Assembly (NCBI GenBank): GCA_022315425.1
Contig: JAIUPT010000010.1
Span: 124,001-188,000, forward strand
From: Pseudevernia furfuracea
Taxonomy: Eukaryota; Ascomycota; Lecanoromycetes; Lecanorales; Parmeliaceae
Direction: 5' to 3'
Length of the DNA: 64,000 nt
Shown here: in pieces, positions 10,414-21,017 of the stretch
Layout: each line of letters starts with the position of its first letter
How positions within the stretch are numbered: the stretch's first letter is position 1
Position numbers and translations under genes: made by a program
Notes under the pieces: model-generated
Told to the model about the DNA's origin: nothing
Seen by the model: the letters and a program-made list of their open reading frames with translations, nothing else
The model's database searches: none

Positions 10414-13400
10414 ATGGACGAAAATGACCCGAGACTCATCGTGACACTGGAGGCGTACGGTACAACGGCCGAAAGAGCGTGGAATAGACCGCAGAATCAA
10501 GATCGATGCCTGCCTGCGTCTGAGTCTGTAGCGGATATTTCAAGTCGAGAAAGTACCCCCGCTGTAGGCCAAACTGCGTCTCAAATACAACTGACCTTTG
10601 ACGACAAGCCGAAGAACCTCGAGAAAGGCTTTGTGTTCGGAAGTGATCCACAAATTTGCGATGTCTTCCTGGGCGAGCGAGGTGCCGGATTCAGCGGTCA
10701 ACAATTCTGCATCACATTCAACGAGCGAGGAGATGTTATATTCAAGAATACATCTCGAAAAAAAGCACAAGTTGATTACAATGGCGAGAACCCTTCTCCT
10801 CGAAATCAATTCACCTGGATCCTCTTCGACACATACAAGAACATCAAAATCACCATGGGTGAAAAAGATGATCTGATCTTCAAGGTCAAGTGGCCGGAAA
10901 ATCGCAAATTTTGTCTTGCTGAGCATGAGGCACATCGTGACGCCTACTTTGAAGAGCGCCGAAACGCGCTCCCTTCACTCAGTCAGCTAGACATGGAAAG
11001 CCAGCAAACGACTGCGGGGATCACGGTACAATATTCTCCCAGACAACATTCTCCCGCACAACATTCTCCCAGACAAGAGTCTCTCAGACAAAAGCTTTCC
11101 AAACAACAGCCTATTTATTTGTTGAAAGAAGAGCTCGGACGCGGTGACTTTGGCACGATTCACAAGGCCGTCGATGTAAGCGACGGCGACGTGTATGCTG
11201 TCAAAAAGTTTCACCACGGTAATTGGAAGAAAGAGGTTGACATCTTGACGGAACTTTCACACGTGAGTGTGATTATTGACCTAATGATCGATCTCTGTCT
11301 GACTTTTCACTAAGAAGCATATTGTGAAATTCGTGAATTACTCGAAGAAGCAGCAACCTCTGCTGATGATGGAATATCTGCCTCTTGAAAACTTAGCCTG
11401 TCAAGATTTCATTACTGAAGAAGAGACCCTCCAGATTCTTTGTCAAGGACTTCAGGCTCTCGAGTACCTGCATTCTCATTTTCCGCCTCTGGCGCATCGA
11501 GACATCAAGCCGACAAACATTCTCGTTCAGTTTCGAATGCCCTTCGTTATCAAGCTCGTCGACTTCGAATTGACAAAGAATAATTCCTCCTTAAAAACCT
11601 TCTGCGGATCCAATGAATACGCCGCTCCCGAGATTTGGGGACGTCATCATTACACAGCTATGGTTGATATATGGTCACTAGGAGTGGTCGTGTTAGAATA
11701 CGCGTACGGTCTTCCTCGGCCAACGCGAGAGCGCAAGGGCAAGCCTTGGTGTCGAGATATAGTCAAAGCTGCCGAGAATGGAGAGGATGGGGACACTTTG
11801 ATAGATCTCATCTCAACCAAGATGTTGAGGATGAATTATCAAGATAGGCAATCAGCAAGCGATTACGTGGAGCAAGCGTATCGTCTAGGATTTCATCGGG
11901 TACAAACTTTCGAGACTGGAAGTGTAACGCCTACGAGGAAGTCGACGCGTCAACACGACATTACAAGAAGGACTGGTTCCAAATCTATTGTGGTGCAACC
12001 CCTTGAAAGCTCTCCACCGGACGGTGATGTTTCACCAGGATTCTACTATGTAGGAGGGACATCTGAATCGACTGAAATTGCTCCCTCGAAGCGTGATCTT
12101 CGAGACGGAATTCCTTTTTACAATCGTGCATCTCAACGATCCCTTCAGCACGCTCAAGGACCTACACAGATTTGGAATCCTCGAACTGAAGACAGTCTCA
12201 CGTCAACGCTAAGTAAGCGGCGGCGGCCACAGATGACCCAATCTCCCACGGCCGACACTTTAGAAAGAGGACGATCGAAACGGTCACGAGCTTTAGTCTC
12301 GTGCGAAGCCGTTGAAGATCCTTCGAAGCCGTCAAAGCGTAAGGGACACAACCCTGCAGCACAGCCTCGTCAGATACCGCAGCTGAACCCCAGCAAGGGA
12401 CCATTGACGACAGACGTTGCAAGCCTCACTCAAGCTGTGAAGCCTATCCCGAGAGTGCCCCGTATTACGAGACAAGTTACGCGAAAATCCACACAAAAAC
12501 GAACGAGTTCTCCTTTGGGAAGGGCGTCTGCCCAAACAGCGGAAGTGAGTCTAAGGGAGGTCGAGACGCCTTCGTCAAAGCGCAACATTCACGACAATGT
12601 GAGAGCAATGCTGGCAGGGAATCTGGACGGAGGAAACCTGGACGGCGAGAACGAGGGTAAAACCAAAGTACACCATCCTCAATGAAACGTGTCACGCATG
12701 CTGACCGGTCTATGTCAAGGTAACGGACTTTGACGGCAGACATGTTCAGATAAAGATTGAAGACAAAATTGTGCTTATGCGAAAAGAAGACTGCCTTCTC
12801 AACGCAAGTCAGATACTGACACTGACTAACAAGAATCCCAATGATATTGAACATCTCCTGTAGCTGATAGAACAAAGTATTAAGATCGAGGTCCTTTCAC
12901 CTATAGCAGGTATTACTTCTTCATGCTCTTGGGTTAGCTTCGAACACGGACAAATACTCTGCAAGCATTTCGGCCTGGAGCAGGAGCTGCAACCATTAAT
13001 AGATTACGGGTTCGAGATCCAGGGTAATGACGACAGCAAGCCCTATCCTAAAAAGGTACAACATCGCGCTAAGTGTCCACATGGATATATTCACACTTAC
13101 TTCTCCTAGCAACTGTCTCAATTCTTCGTAATTGACGTGCCTCCTCGGCCTGTCACGGTGCGAAGGTTCGATTTTCGAATCAGAGTTAGCGATATTCTAC
13201 AAGCGGCCCGTCAGCCAGCTAGAAGATTACCTCAGATCAAGCAAGAATTCAGCAGAAACTTTGACACAGTTTCTGGGTTCAACTACAGAGGTACATATGT
13301 GGACTTCTGGGTCGGGGTAGAATTGTGTCGAAGATACGGTCTAAACAGGTTGGAGGAAGAGCTACGTGGCTGGAAGGGTGTCCCGCAAGAGCCAGTAAGG

Positions 13401-14195
13401 GAGTCAGAGCTTTCAGAGCCAGAGCTTCTTGAGCCAGTTTCTGAGCCAGTTTCTGAGCCAGTTTCTGAGCCAGTTTCAGAGCCAGAGCTTTCCAAGCCAG
13501 CTCCAGAGCCAGGGCTTTCAGAATTCATTAAAATAACGGATTTTTCAAGCCCTGTTATGGTTCAAATGTCAGACTTCAGAATCAACGCCGCCCACATCGT
13601 CAAACTTACCGGCCGTTCAAAACATGCGGTAACGGCTCTCAGAAACGGTTTATCTTCTGAGAAGTACAAGATCTTGCGGGGAAGTAAATGGCATCAGGGT
13701 ACGTATGTGGATTTCGACATTGGAATAGAGCTGTGTCGAGAATATGGACTACCTGAGCTGGAGAAGCGACTCTATAGCTTGAAGCATACTTCGGAAAGAC
13801 CGGTATTAGAAGCAGAGCCCAGTCATGTTGAACCTCGGCTCCCGCAATCGGACACAGTCTCGGCGTGGAATGAGAGCACCCAGTCTAGGAGTATCTGGAA
13901 CCGAGATCAACCCCTGAAATTACCAGGAGGGTCCATTTCCGACGAGCCAATCGAAGCGGAGGACGCAGATGAGATAGATGAAGGCTCAGACGTAGCAGGC
14001 TTAGGGGATAGCGTCACATCTCGCGAACCTTGTCCGATACAACGAAACCCTCAACCGGTGCCGTCAATCCGTTGTGCAAAGGACGCGACATCGTTGCGCC
14101 AGTCAGGATGTAATATTAAGCGTTCTCTTCTTGAACTTGCAGACCCTCATTCACCTTCCGCCAAAAGTATATTATACGAAGTTTGGAATTCTTGA
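10414..14195 (+). CDS. FHA domain - Ser/Thr kinase - triple APSES/KilA-N-like fusion, one in-frame stop
   Basis: Exons 10414-11262, 11318-12544, 12720-13055 and 13110-14195 give about 1165 codons. FHA-like module at about residues 60-150 (phospho-Thr binding; FGSDPQ..GFSGQQFC..N.S pattern). Protein kinase at about 230-480: glycine loop GRGDFG, AVKK, HRDIKPTN, APE and DIWSLGV. The DFG motif reads DFE (KLVDFELTK), unusual for an active kinase. After a basic linker come three APSES/KilA-N-like DNA-binding modules: around 12720-13000, from 13137, and from 13560, each ending in a V-D/S-F...GxxLCxxxGLxxL pattern; a tandem SEPV repeat separates the last two. FHA plus kinase recalls Rad53/Cds1 checkpoint kinases. 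TAG at 12861-12863 interrupts the first APSES module and may be CAG to TAG, truncating the product after the kinase. An alternative donor at 12599 is also in phase. Confidence 0.75.
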
Positions 14196-14699
14196 CCGCA
14201 GCTCTCGAAATTGATAGAAGTAAAACCTGAGTTGAGGCCATCCAGTTGGAAAACGGTCTCGCACTATGGCAGCTTAAGTGATCTATTCGCATCAGATTAG
14301 TGCTAGGATTCGACCCGGGCTAATCTTAGTGTTAAACGTCGTATCACGGACCAACAATGTGCACCACTAAGTCTCTTTATGATAAGCCTAGCGAGAAGAC
14401 GTAGGTGTTCCTGGATATAGCTAGAAAGAGAACATTAGTAGATTCGCGGAAGGGAACTAGAGATTTGGAGCAGTAATTGGACAAGTGGAGCCAGAAGTGG
14501 TTGCTACTGCAGAAGGATGAGGCGCAGCAAGAAGGTTCGAGAATATGGAATGTCTACCATGTGATCAGGCAACGGGAAGTCCGATTGTCGAAGGACGCTA
14601 ACCCCACCCTTTTTGTCATAGCTGCAGAGAAAATTTCAGGGGCGAGGTGTAGAAGTGAGATATAGAAAATAGGAAAGGCAATATAATCAATAATCAGAT
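14196..14699 (+). other. Possible decayed retrotransposon gag-like remnant
   Basis: The frame from the ATG at 14356 to 14665, with stops, encodes a segment like TRDLEQxLDKWSQKW followed by a charged helix, which loosely recalls Ty1/copia gag proteins. There are no other retroelement domains, LTRs or a longer open frame nearby, so this is tentative. Confidence 0.25.
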
Positions 14700-14754
14700 T
14701 TAGGCGGTGAGCTCCTCACGGAGCAGTAAGCAAACGCCACCGAGACAACTTTTA

Positions 14755-14870
14755 CATACTAGTACAGTACAAGGCAGCACTGCAAAAGCAGTACTGTGAA
14801 AGGCATTACTGTGAAAAGCAGCACTGCAAAAGCCAGTACTGTGAAAGGTAGTACCGCAGTTAAGCCGGCA
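14755..14870. repeat. Short tandem repeat of about 17-bp units
   Basis: Units alternate between AGTACTGTGAAAGGCA-like and AGCACTGCAAAAGC-like forms. A T-rich relative occurs at about 18715-18750 (AGTATCGTAAAAG-like), as if a second copy had suffered C-to-T changes. Confidence 0.6.
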
Positions 14871-15004
14871 GCGTGCATAAAAGTCCCTACGCATAAAGTC
14901 CTCTACTCCCTAAGAGTGCGGCTTCTAAATTTATATAACTTCCGAGCTTGCGGTGATTGGAGGGAAATTGCTCGGGATCCCCCTAGGAATTTACCGTGGG
15001 ATGG

Positions 15005-15430
15005 GAATATACCGTAAGACTAGAATTGACCCTAGGAGAGGAGTAGCGTGTGGTTCTAGGATGACCTGAGGGTTGAGCGTATCGTAAGGCTGAGATCTGC
15101 CCTGGGGTAAGGGAGTGGCATGTGGTTTTAAGATGACTCGGGGACTGATTATACCGTAGGACTAAGAGTTTCCCCGGGGAAATGGAGTGACATATGGTGC
15201 TAAGATAATCTGGGGGTTGATTGTACCGTGAGGCCAAGCTATACCCTAGGTCAAAGGAGTGGTGTGCGGTATCAAGATAATCTGGGGGCTGAGTGTACCG
15301 TGAGGCCAAGCTATACCCTAGGCCAAGGGAGTGGCGTGTGGTACTAAGAAAACCCGGGGGCCGAGTGTATCGTGAGGCTAAGCTATTCTCTGGGGCAAGG
15401 GATAAGCGTAGGGCATGAGTTTATCGCAAG
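15005..15430. repeat. 72-bp minisatellite, about 6 degenerate copies
   Basis: Successive units each contain a CTGGGGG..G..TGTACCGTGAGGC-like core and an AAGGGAGTGGCGTGTGGT-like core. Two successive unit starts are exactly 72 bp apart (15209, 15281, next near 15353). Since 72 is a multiple of three, a minus-strand frame (15309-14983) shows a 24-residue repeat, but this is probably fortuitous. Confidence 0.75.
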
Positions 15431-15439
15431 GCTGAGATC

Positions 15440-15900
15440 GGTTTCCCTGTGCCCTATGGCTTCCAATCACTCTAGGGGTTTCTCTACCCCACGTTTCCCA
15501 CCACTCTGCGGTTTCGCTACCCTACGGCTTTTAATCGCCCCAAGGGTTTCTCTACCCTACGGTTTCCTCTACCCTACGGTTCCTATCACCGTGGGGGTTT
15601 CTCTACCCTACGGCTTCCAATCTCCCTAGGGGTTTCAGAATCCCTGCGGTATAATATTTCCTACGGCATAAAAGTCCCTACACTTTTTTAGACCCTACAC
15701 ATTCAGAATCCTTGCGGCCAAAAAATCTTTACGACATCAAAGTCCTTACACCTTTTAGGTAATCTCTGCGATATAAAATCTTCTATGATATAGAGGTCCC
15801 TAGACTTTTAGAATGTCTATACTTTTAAAGTTCCTTCCTCAAATTTCTTCAAAGTCTGTAATTCTAAAATATTCAAAGATCCCTGCGCCATAAAGATATC
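15440..15900. repeat. Second degenerate tandem-repeat array
   Basis: Repeats of GGTTTCTCTACCCTACGG-like units (about 35-40 bp spacing) between 15440 and 15640 grade into AT-richer TCCCTGCGGTATAA-like units up to about 15900. No gene. Confidence 0.55.
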
Positions 15901-16014
15901 CATGCTCTTTCAAGAAATATGGATATGTCTTAATGATCATTGGTACTGGAGGTGTTGCAACAGCAAGAAATCGGGTTTACCAGAAGGATCTTCGGGAGAT
16001 GTGAACTCATGTAG

Positions 16015-16170
16015 TGTACCCTATCAGCGGTGGCGTACACCAAAAGTGGGCCACCCCATCAGACATGGTCCACCCTATCAGCCGTGGTGTGCACCAAAAG
16101 TGGTCCACCCTATGAGTAATGGGGTACACCAAAAATGGCTCACACCACGGGCAGTGGTTTACACCATCAG
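16015..16170. repeat. Third tandem-repeat array (about 30-37 bp units)
   Basis: Four or five units of the type CCACCCTATCAG followed by a GTGG..TACACCAAAA segment, imperfectly spaced. It is separate from the 72-bp array. Confidence 0.55.
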
Positions 16171-17002
16171 CGATACAACACTCTTGGAATACTTGAATTT
16201 ATCGACGCTGAAGCTAATGCTATCGTATCATTGATATTCCCAAGCAATTGTTCTCAAGCAATTCTCAAAGCTGAAACCAAGCAGAATACACTTTGTTCTA
16301 AACCTAGTGGACCCAGCAAGTCCGTTTTTTGAGGTTCTGAAGTTCACTGAGGTTACTTCTTGGTAGATCAAACAACTTCCACTTTTGAATGCCGAAGGTC
16401 CAAAAGTTATTGCGGATTCAGCGAGTCCGTTCTGGAGACTCTGTCGGGATTGAGGCTGTTCCTAGTGGATTTAGCGAGACCACTGAACGCCATAGGAGGA
16501 TGCTTCCAGGAGATCTCTCCTAGGAACGTTCCTTAAGACGTTTCACAGGCAGGATACAAAGAGCAACAAGAAATGTGCACCGGGTAAATGACATGGGCAC
16601 GACTCAGCTCTGCTCTATTCGAAAATTCTATAGACCCCAAACAGATACCTAGCAACAAGCAGAGTCCATTCCTGATAATATATTCAGGAGAGTGTAGGTC
16701 CTAGGAGATCTAGCTTGGGAGGAGCCATTCTACACACGATTGTTTTTCAGGGAAGCGGGAACCTATTATTACGGTTTTTTTAGGGGGTGGAAAGCACGGG
16801 GGACCTATAATTAGGTTTTGTGGGGTTTTGAGGGGGTCCCCAGAATGGGCGGGTAGGTCCTATGGAAGCAGGATGCTCAAATTGACAATACAACATATAA
16901 CCACGAATTCCGCTCAATTGGAGGGAAAGTCATTTTCATTCAATTGCCTTCTCAACTAACAGATTTTATTATACCTGTATTTGAAGCCAGGAATCTCATA
17001 AT
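16171..17002. other. No confident gene
   Basis: Mixed-composition sequence with G-rich tracts around 16750-16850. It is the upstream region of MADS-like copy 1. I see no long frame or recognisable element. Confidence 0.4.
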
Positions 17003-17376
17003 ATGCCTGATGCGGCAAAAGCGAAGACGCAACAATTCACCAGAAGGAAATCGAACCTTGTGAAAAAGGCAGATCAGCTGGCACGATTGTGTCACGCAGA
17101 CCTTGCCCTGATCATCCGCAAGAACGGTAGGTATTACATGTATCGATCGACCGATCACGATCAATGGCCTCCCACGATCACAGAGATTGTGTGTATGGAC
17201 CTGACAGATCCATCCACCTTGCGCTGACTCGATCATAGAAAGAATCGTATCCTTTGCCAGTGAATCTGCTCCCTCGAGACTTTGATAAGCATATTCCTGA
17301 AAGTCGGCAAAAGTTGGAGGAGCCGTTGACCGCAACGTTGGAAATGGCAGGGTTCGAGTCTTTGCAGGACACGTAG
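17003..17376 (+). CDS. MADS-box-like (SRF-type) small protein, copy 1
   Basis: Two exons, 17003-17188 and 17239-17376, joined across a 50-nt intron with a GTGTGT donor and CATAG acceptor; 107 residues. Residues about 10-50 match the MADS-box core: FTRRKSNLVKKADQLARLCH, then AD-ALIIRKNGRYYMYRSTD and WPP. MADS boxes dimerise and bind CArG-like DNA; with no K-box or activation domain, this could be a stand-alone DNA-binding protein or a dominant-negative partner (inference). The second exon encodes YPLPVNLLPRDFDK and a short tail. Introns and lengths match copies 2 and 3, which supports the model. No nonsense codon, unlike most of the cargo. The long minus-strand frame over it is a shadow. Confidence 0.65.
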
Positions 17377-17930
17377 CGTTGCGAGATTTTGTGCTGCGTT
17401 GTATAGCCAAGTCGGAGGAAGACAATCGCATAAGAGATCTATCACGCTTTCTTCTCGAATCACAAGGTAGTCTGCACCACTGCCTACAAGGTACCTTTGC
17501 GATAGTTATCAAGAACGTATGCAGATATCAGTATAGAAGGTGTCTAGAGTGCATGTTAATTGATAAAAGAGGAAATGCAGATGTGAAATGCGCATGACAA
17601 TACGTGACTCAATGACAATGATGGGATGAGAACTGCAGAGCGAAGGGAGCATGTGTGGGGATGGCGCTGGGGCACGGCGCCGGAGCGTGATGCCCGGGGT
17701 AACGCGCAATCACTTCAAAAGAGGATCGCTGAGGACGTCCCCACTCCAGTGCCAAAATTGGAGCTGGAGGGACGGTCCAAAAATGAAACACAAAAGTGCG
17801 AGGAAGACGAGATAAAGGGGATCCAGAAGTGGAGCAGGAAGTTCAGAGATATATTGGTGCTCGTCTATAAAATGTTCCCCACCCGTTCTCTGCTAAGGAC
17901 GTGTCGTCGAATTAACAAGAAAGTTAGAAA
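17377..17930. other. Spacer between MADS-like copies 1 and 2
   Basis: No gene recognised. From about 17740 on, the sequence matches the reverse complement of the region around 33960, so it is the upstream part of the duplicated MADS unit. Confidence 0.5.
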
Positions 17931-18372
17931 ATGCCTTACGCAGCAGTGACAAAAGCGCAGCAGTTTACCAAAAGGAAATCAAACTTAATGAAAAAGGCAG
18001 ATCAGCTAGCGCGATTATGTCACGTAGACGTTGCATTAATCATCCGCAGAAATAAAAGATATTATACTTATCGATCGACTGATCACGAACGATAGTCTCT
18101 CAGCATGACAGAGATCGTACGCATAAATTCGATATATCGATCTTTGAGCTAACTCGAGCTTAGAAAGCATCGTATTCGCTATCTATCAATCTACTATTTA
18201 AAGATTTTGATTACACTATTCGTGAGGCTCCGCATAACACAAAGGTCGAGAATCTATCAAATAAGAGTTTTAATTTAGTCGAGACTACGAAAGGCATATG
18301 AGTGTTAAGGGATCTGATGTTGCACAGTATGTATTTAGCAGTATGAGTAATGCTATACGGTAGAAACCTTGA
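17740..18372 (+). repeat. Duplicated MADS unit, copy A (inverted relative to 33298-33960)
   Basis: About 640 bp aligned by eye along its full length with the reverse complement of 33298-33960, including upstream sequence, both exons, the 47-nt intron and downstream sequence. Most differences are C/T or G/A transitions, with copy A the more AT-rich one. Confidence 0.75.
17931..18301 (+). pseudogene. MADS-box-like small protein, copy 2, one nonsense codon
   Basis: Same structure as copies 1 and 3: exon 17931-18116, 47-nt intron, exon 18164-18301, 107 codons. The MADS core is intact (FTKRKSNLMKKADQLARLCH). TAG at 18093-18095 replaces the Trp codon of the WPPS motif seen in the other copies, so the second exon would not be translated. 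Probably RIP-inactivated, though the MADS core upstream could still be made. Confidence 0.6.
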
Positions 18373-19030
18373 GGAAGCTGAGATAATAATGCCGATACCT
18401 GCTCTCTTGACAGGAGTATCCTCGGAGTAGGCTAGTCGTCAGGTATTCTTTTTGACCGACCAGTTGCGCTCAATAATATATTGAAGGTCCTGTAGCACCT
18501 TCATGTGACTATGCTGTGGTTGAGTGGGGAAAGAAGCAGTAGAGGGCAGAAGCAGAAAGATGGGAAAAGAATGGGCATGCATTTGACCCCGAAAAAAAGA
18601 GGTTCCTATTTTGATCGTCAGTCACATGAAACTTCAAATATATAAATAGTACGAGGATGAAGCTAGCACTAGCAGAGACAGCCCTATGAAGCGCAACGAA
18701 AGATAACATCGCGGAAAGTAGTATCGTAAAAGTCAGTATCGTAGAAGTGATCGAAGATAGACTCTGCTGAGTGAGAGTATTATCAAGAACGATAGAACGA
18801 AGCAGAAAAGCTTAAATCGCAAGTAGTTGAGATTGAAAAGAGAACACTCGCTTGCTGAAAACTATAACAACTGCAAGTGAAGTCTGCGAGCTTGATAAGT
18901 CGATTCAGGCGCAAAGAGCAATATTAAGAAAAATTCTTTTTCGCCTTATTCAATAGTACTATCAACTTTTGAATATTCTAGTCGACAGAAAAGAATTTAT
19001 TAACCAGTTCTAGCGCGAAGGTCTTTGTCA
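18373..19030. other. No confident gene
   Basis: Moderately AT-rich sequence with a decayed relative of the 17-bp repeat at about 18715-18750. It leads into the decayed 3' end of NLR 1 at about 19030. Confidence 0.4.
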
Positions 19031-19117
19031 AACAAAGTTCTACTGTCACTCGTTAGTTCTCAATAGCCTTTTCTTCAACGCTAGTGCTTGTCGATACATC
19101 TCTTCGACCTCATAATA

Positions 19118-21017
19118 ATCGTGTCACGCACTTGTCTCGATTTCTCGACAAGTGCTACTCAGTCATAGATCATTTTCAGTCATAGGCCATTTTTCTACTA
19201 CTAATCCACACACATATATACATTATTCATGAACTTCTTAATGACCTGCTTTTAAATGCGTACTTCTCACTTTCTAGAGAACTGTCAAGTAACTCTATGA
19301 ACTTTGATCTGCTTGAAGATCTTCTTACAGGCCGTATCGTACCTCTTTTGCCATGCATCGTCTCGTTCTTTCTCTCGTGCTTTTTCAAGTTCGAGTCGTT
19401 CTTGATTTATACGACGGGCATTCTTAGAATAAAGAACCCCCCCCTTATGAAGTAGCTTATTGGCCTCCATTTTGCGAGTTCTTCGAGCATTCTCGGCCGA
19501 AACCTGAGCATTTAGTCGTTGTTCCATCAAGAGACCGCATCGCGCTACGGCTGAAGCTCCTCGTGTAAACTTTTGTAGAGACTTCTGTAGATCCTCTGGA
19601 ATAGCTGGGTGTGTCATCAACTCAAATCCCGTTTCTATGACTTGTCGAATGGTTCTGGGAGTCTCGGCAAGTGGTGTGTATTCCGGAGCTTTCGGGGTAG
19701 TCTCTCGAGGGGGGGGTAACGTGTTGCGTACAACTTCCAATACAATTTCAGGATTATACGGAATTAGGCCTGTTTTTCTCCATGCGGAGAGAATTGTAGT
19801 TGTTTTGAATGCTTTGACTCGAAATGTGTTGAATGCAGCTAGAAATTCGGTCTTAGAAAAAGTCTCGTCCCCCGTAGAAATCGCCTCATTGACGGCCTCG
19901 GAATGATAGTGCTTTAATGGCTGAAACACGCACACGTCAAGCGGTTGCAATAGATGTGTGGTATGTGACGGAAATGTAAATGGAATGATATTGTATTCTT
20001 CGCAATATCCCAGAAATTCGCGAGTGTCGTGAGATCCGTAGCCGTCCATGATCAATAATCTCCAGGCACCCTGTTGTCCACGGCGAGAATATCGCTCGAA
20101 ATGCTTGATCCATTGTAGAGAAATCCAGTCATTATTGAAGCCCGTCTCCGAAGTTGTCACAGCGACATTGGGATCCAAATCATTCAAGAACCACGGGGCG
20201 AGAATATTGGTTCCCGTGACTATGAGAAATGGAGGAATCTCCCTCCCGACCCCATTGATACACTCTATGGCCGACAGCAACTCTCTATTATTCGGGCACT
20301 TGCTGTAGACCGTACGTGTCGGGTCTACAGCAATCACCTAGTCGCTGCGAGCCATCCCAATGCGGTACCCAGTCTCGTCAAAATTCCATATATCGTGGGG
20401 TTGTATGCCATGCTCTTTCACAATATCCCTAAACCTCACAAAGTGCTCCGCAAGAAGATCTAGATCATGCGCATTTCTCCGTTCCGCAGCTAAGGGTTTG
20501 GGCTTGACTTTTCAGAGATCTGGCTGACGATCTAACCATCGTTTGGCCCATGCGGGTCCGACAGAGGGAGGAGGATTTGCGGGATCACAGTTCTAACGCA
20601 GCAGTCGATCGACCTCGTTTTTAATGCTGTTGAGACGTGTCGATATATCTGCATTGCTGAGTTTCTGATAATATAGCTTTAGAGCTGCCTCTTAACTGTC
20701 TGTGAGTCGTCTATTATAAAGTCCTCGTACTGCTATCTTGAACGGGGCATCACTGAGACGATTTCGAAGTCGATCGTAAGACACATTAAATTCACGTGCA
20801 ATTGGCTTGATTTTGACGTTTTCACGCGTGTTTAAGACGTCAATAGCGTCTACGATACGTTTCTTAATAACTTGATATGATATATCTAGAATATTATTGA
20901 GAAGTAGCAATATGTAAAAAGATAGATGATAAATTAGTTAAAAAATGGCCTATGGCTGAAAATGGTCTATGGCTGGGTAGCACTTGCCGAGGGACCGAGG
21001 CAAGTGCGTGGCACGAT
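19118..21017 (-). mobile_element. pogo/Fot1-type DNA transposon, 1900 bp, nested in NLR 1
   Basis: About 77-bp terminal inverted repeats (19118-19194 and 20941-21017) beginning ATCGTG, flanked by a TA duplication (19116-19117 and 21018-21019). Outer flanks read together as one TPR repeat of NLR 1, as shown by a near-intact relative at about 21145-21215. The transposase frame is inside. The 11 differences between the two arms are all C-to-T or G-to-A in the left arm. Confidence 0.85.
19285..20910 (-). pseudogene. pogo-family DDE transposase with four nonsense codons
   Basis: One continuous minus-strand frame starting near 20910, interrupted by four stops, including TAA at 20692-20694 and TAG at 20338-20340; the last 350 codons (20337-19285) are open. 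A psq-type helix-turn-helix (IKPIAREFNVSYDRLRNRL) is followed by a CENP-B-type HTH (PAWAKRWLDRQPDL) and the DDE catalytic region: NFDETGYR, LLIMDGYGSHDT and THLLQPLDV supply the three acidic residues. A basic coiled C-terminus follows. The enzyme would cut and paste its element into TA sites. The stops are TAA, TAG and TGA, fitting transition mutation. Inactive as it stands. Confidence 0.85.

Noticed and set aside
14983..15309. A 108-codon frame with a 24-residue repeat over the 72-bp minisatellite
   Set aside because: The unit length is a multiple of three, so repeats in any open frame appear periodic; there is no ATG context or family support.
16952..17512. 186-codon minus-strand frame over MADS-like copy 1
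   Set aside because: The plus-strand MADS core, intron position and match to two other copies show that the minus frame is a shadow.
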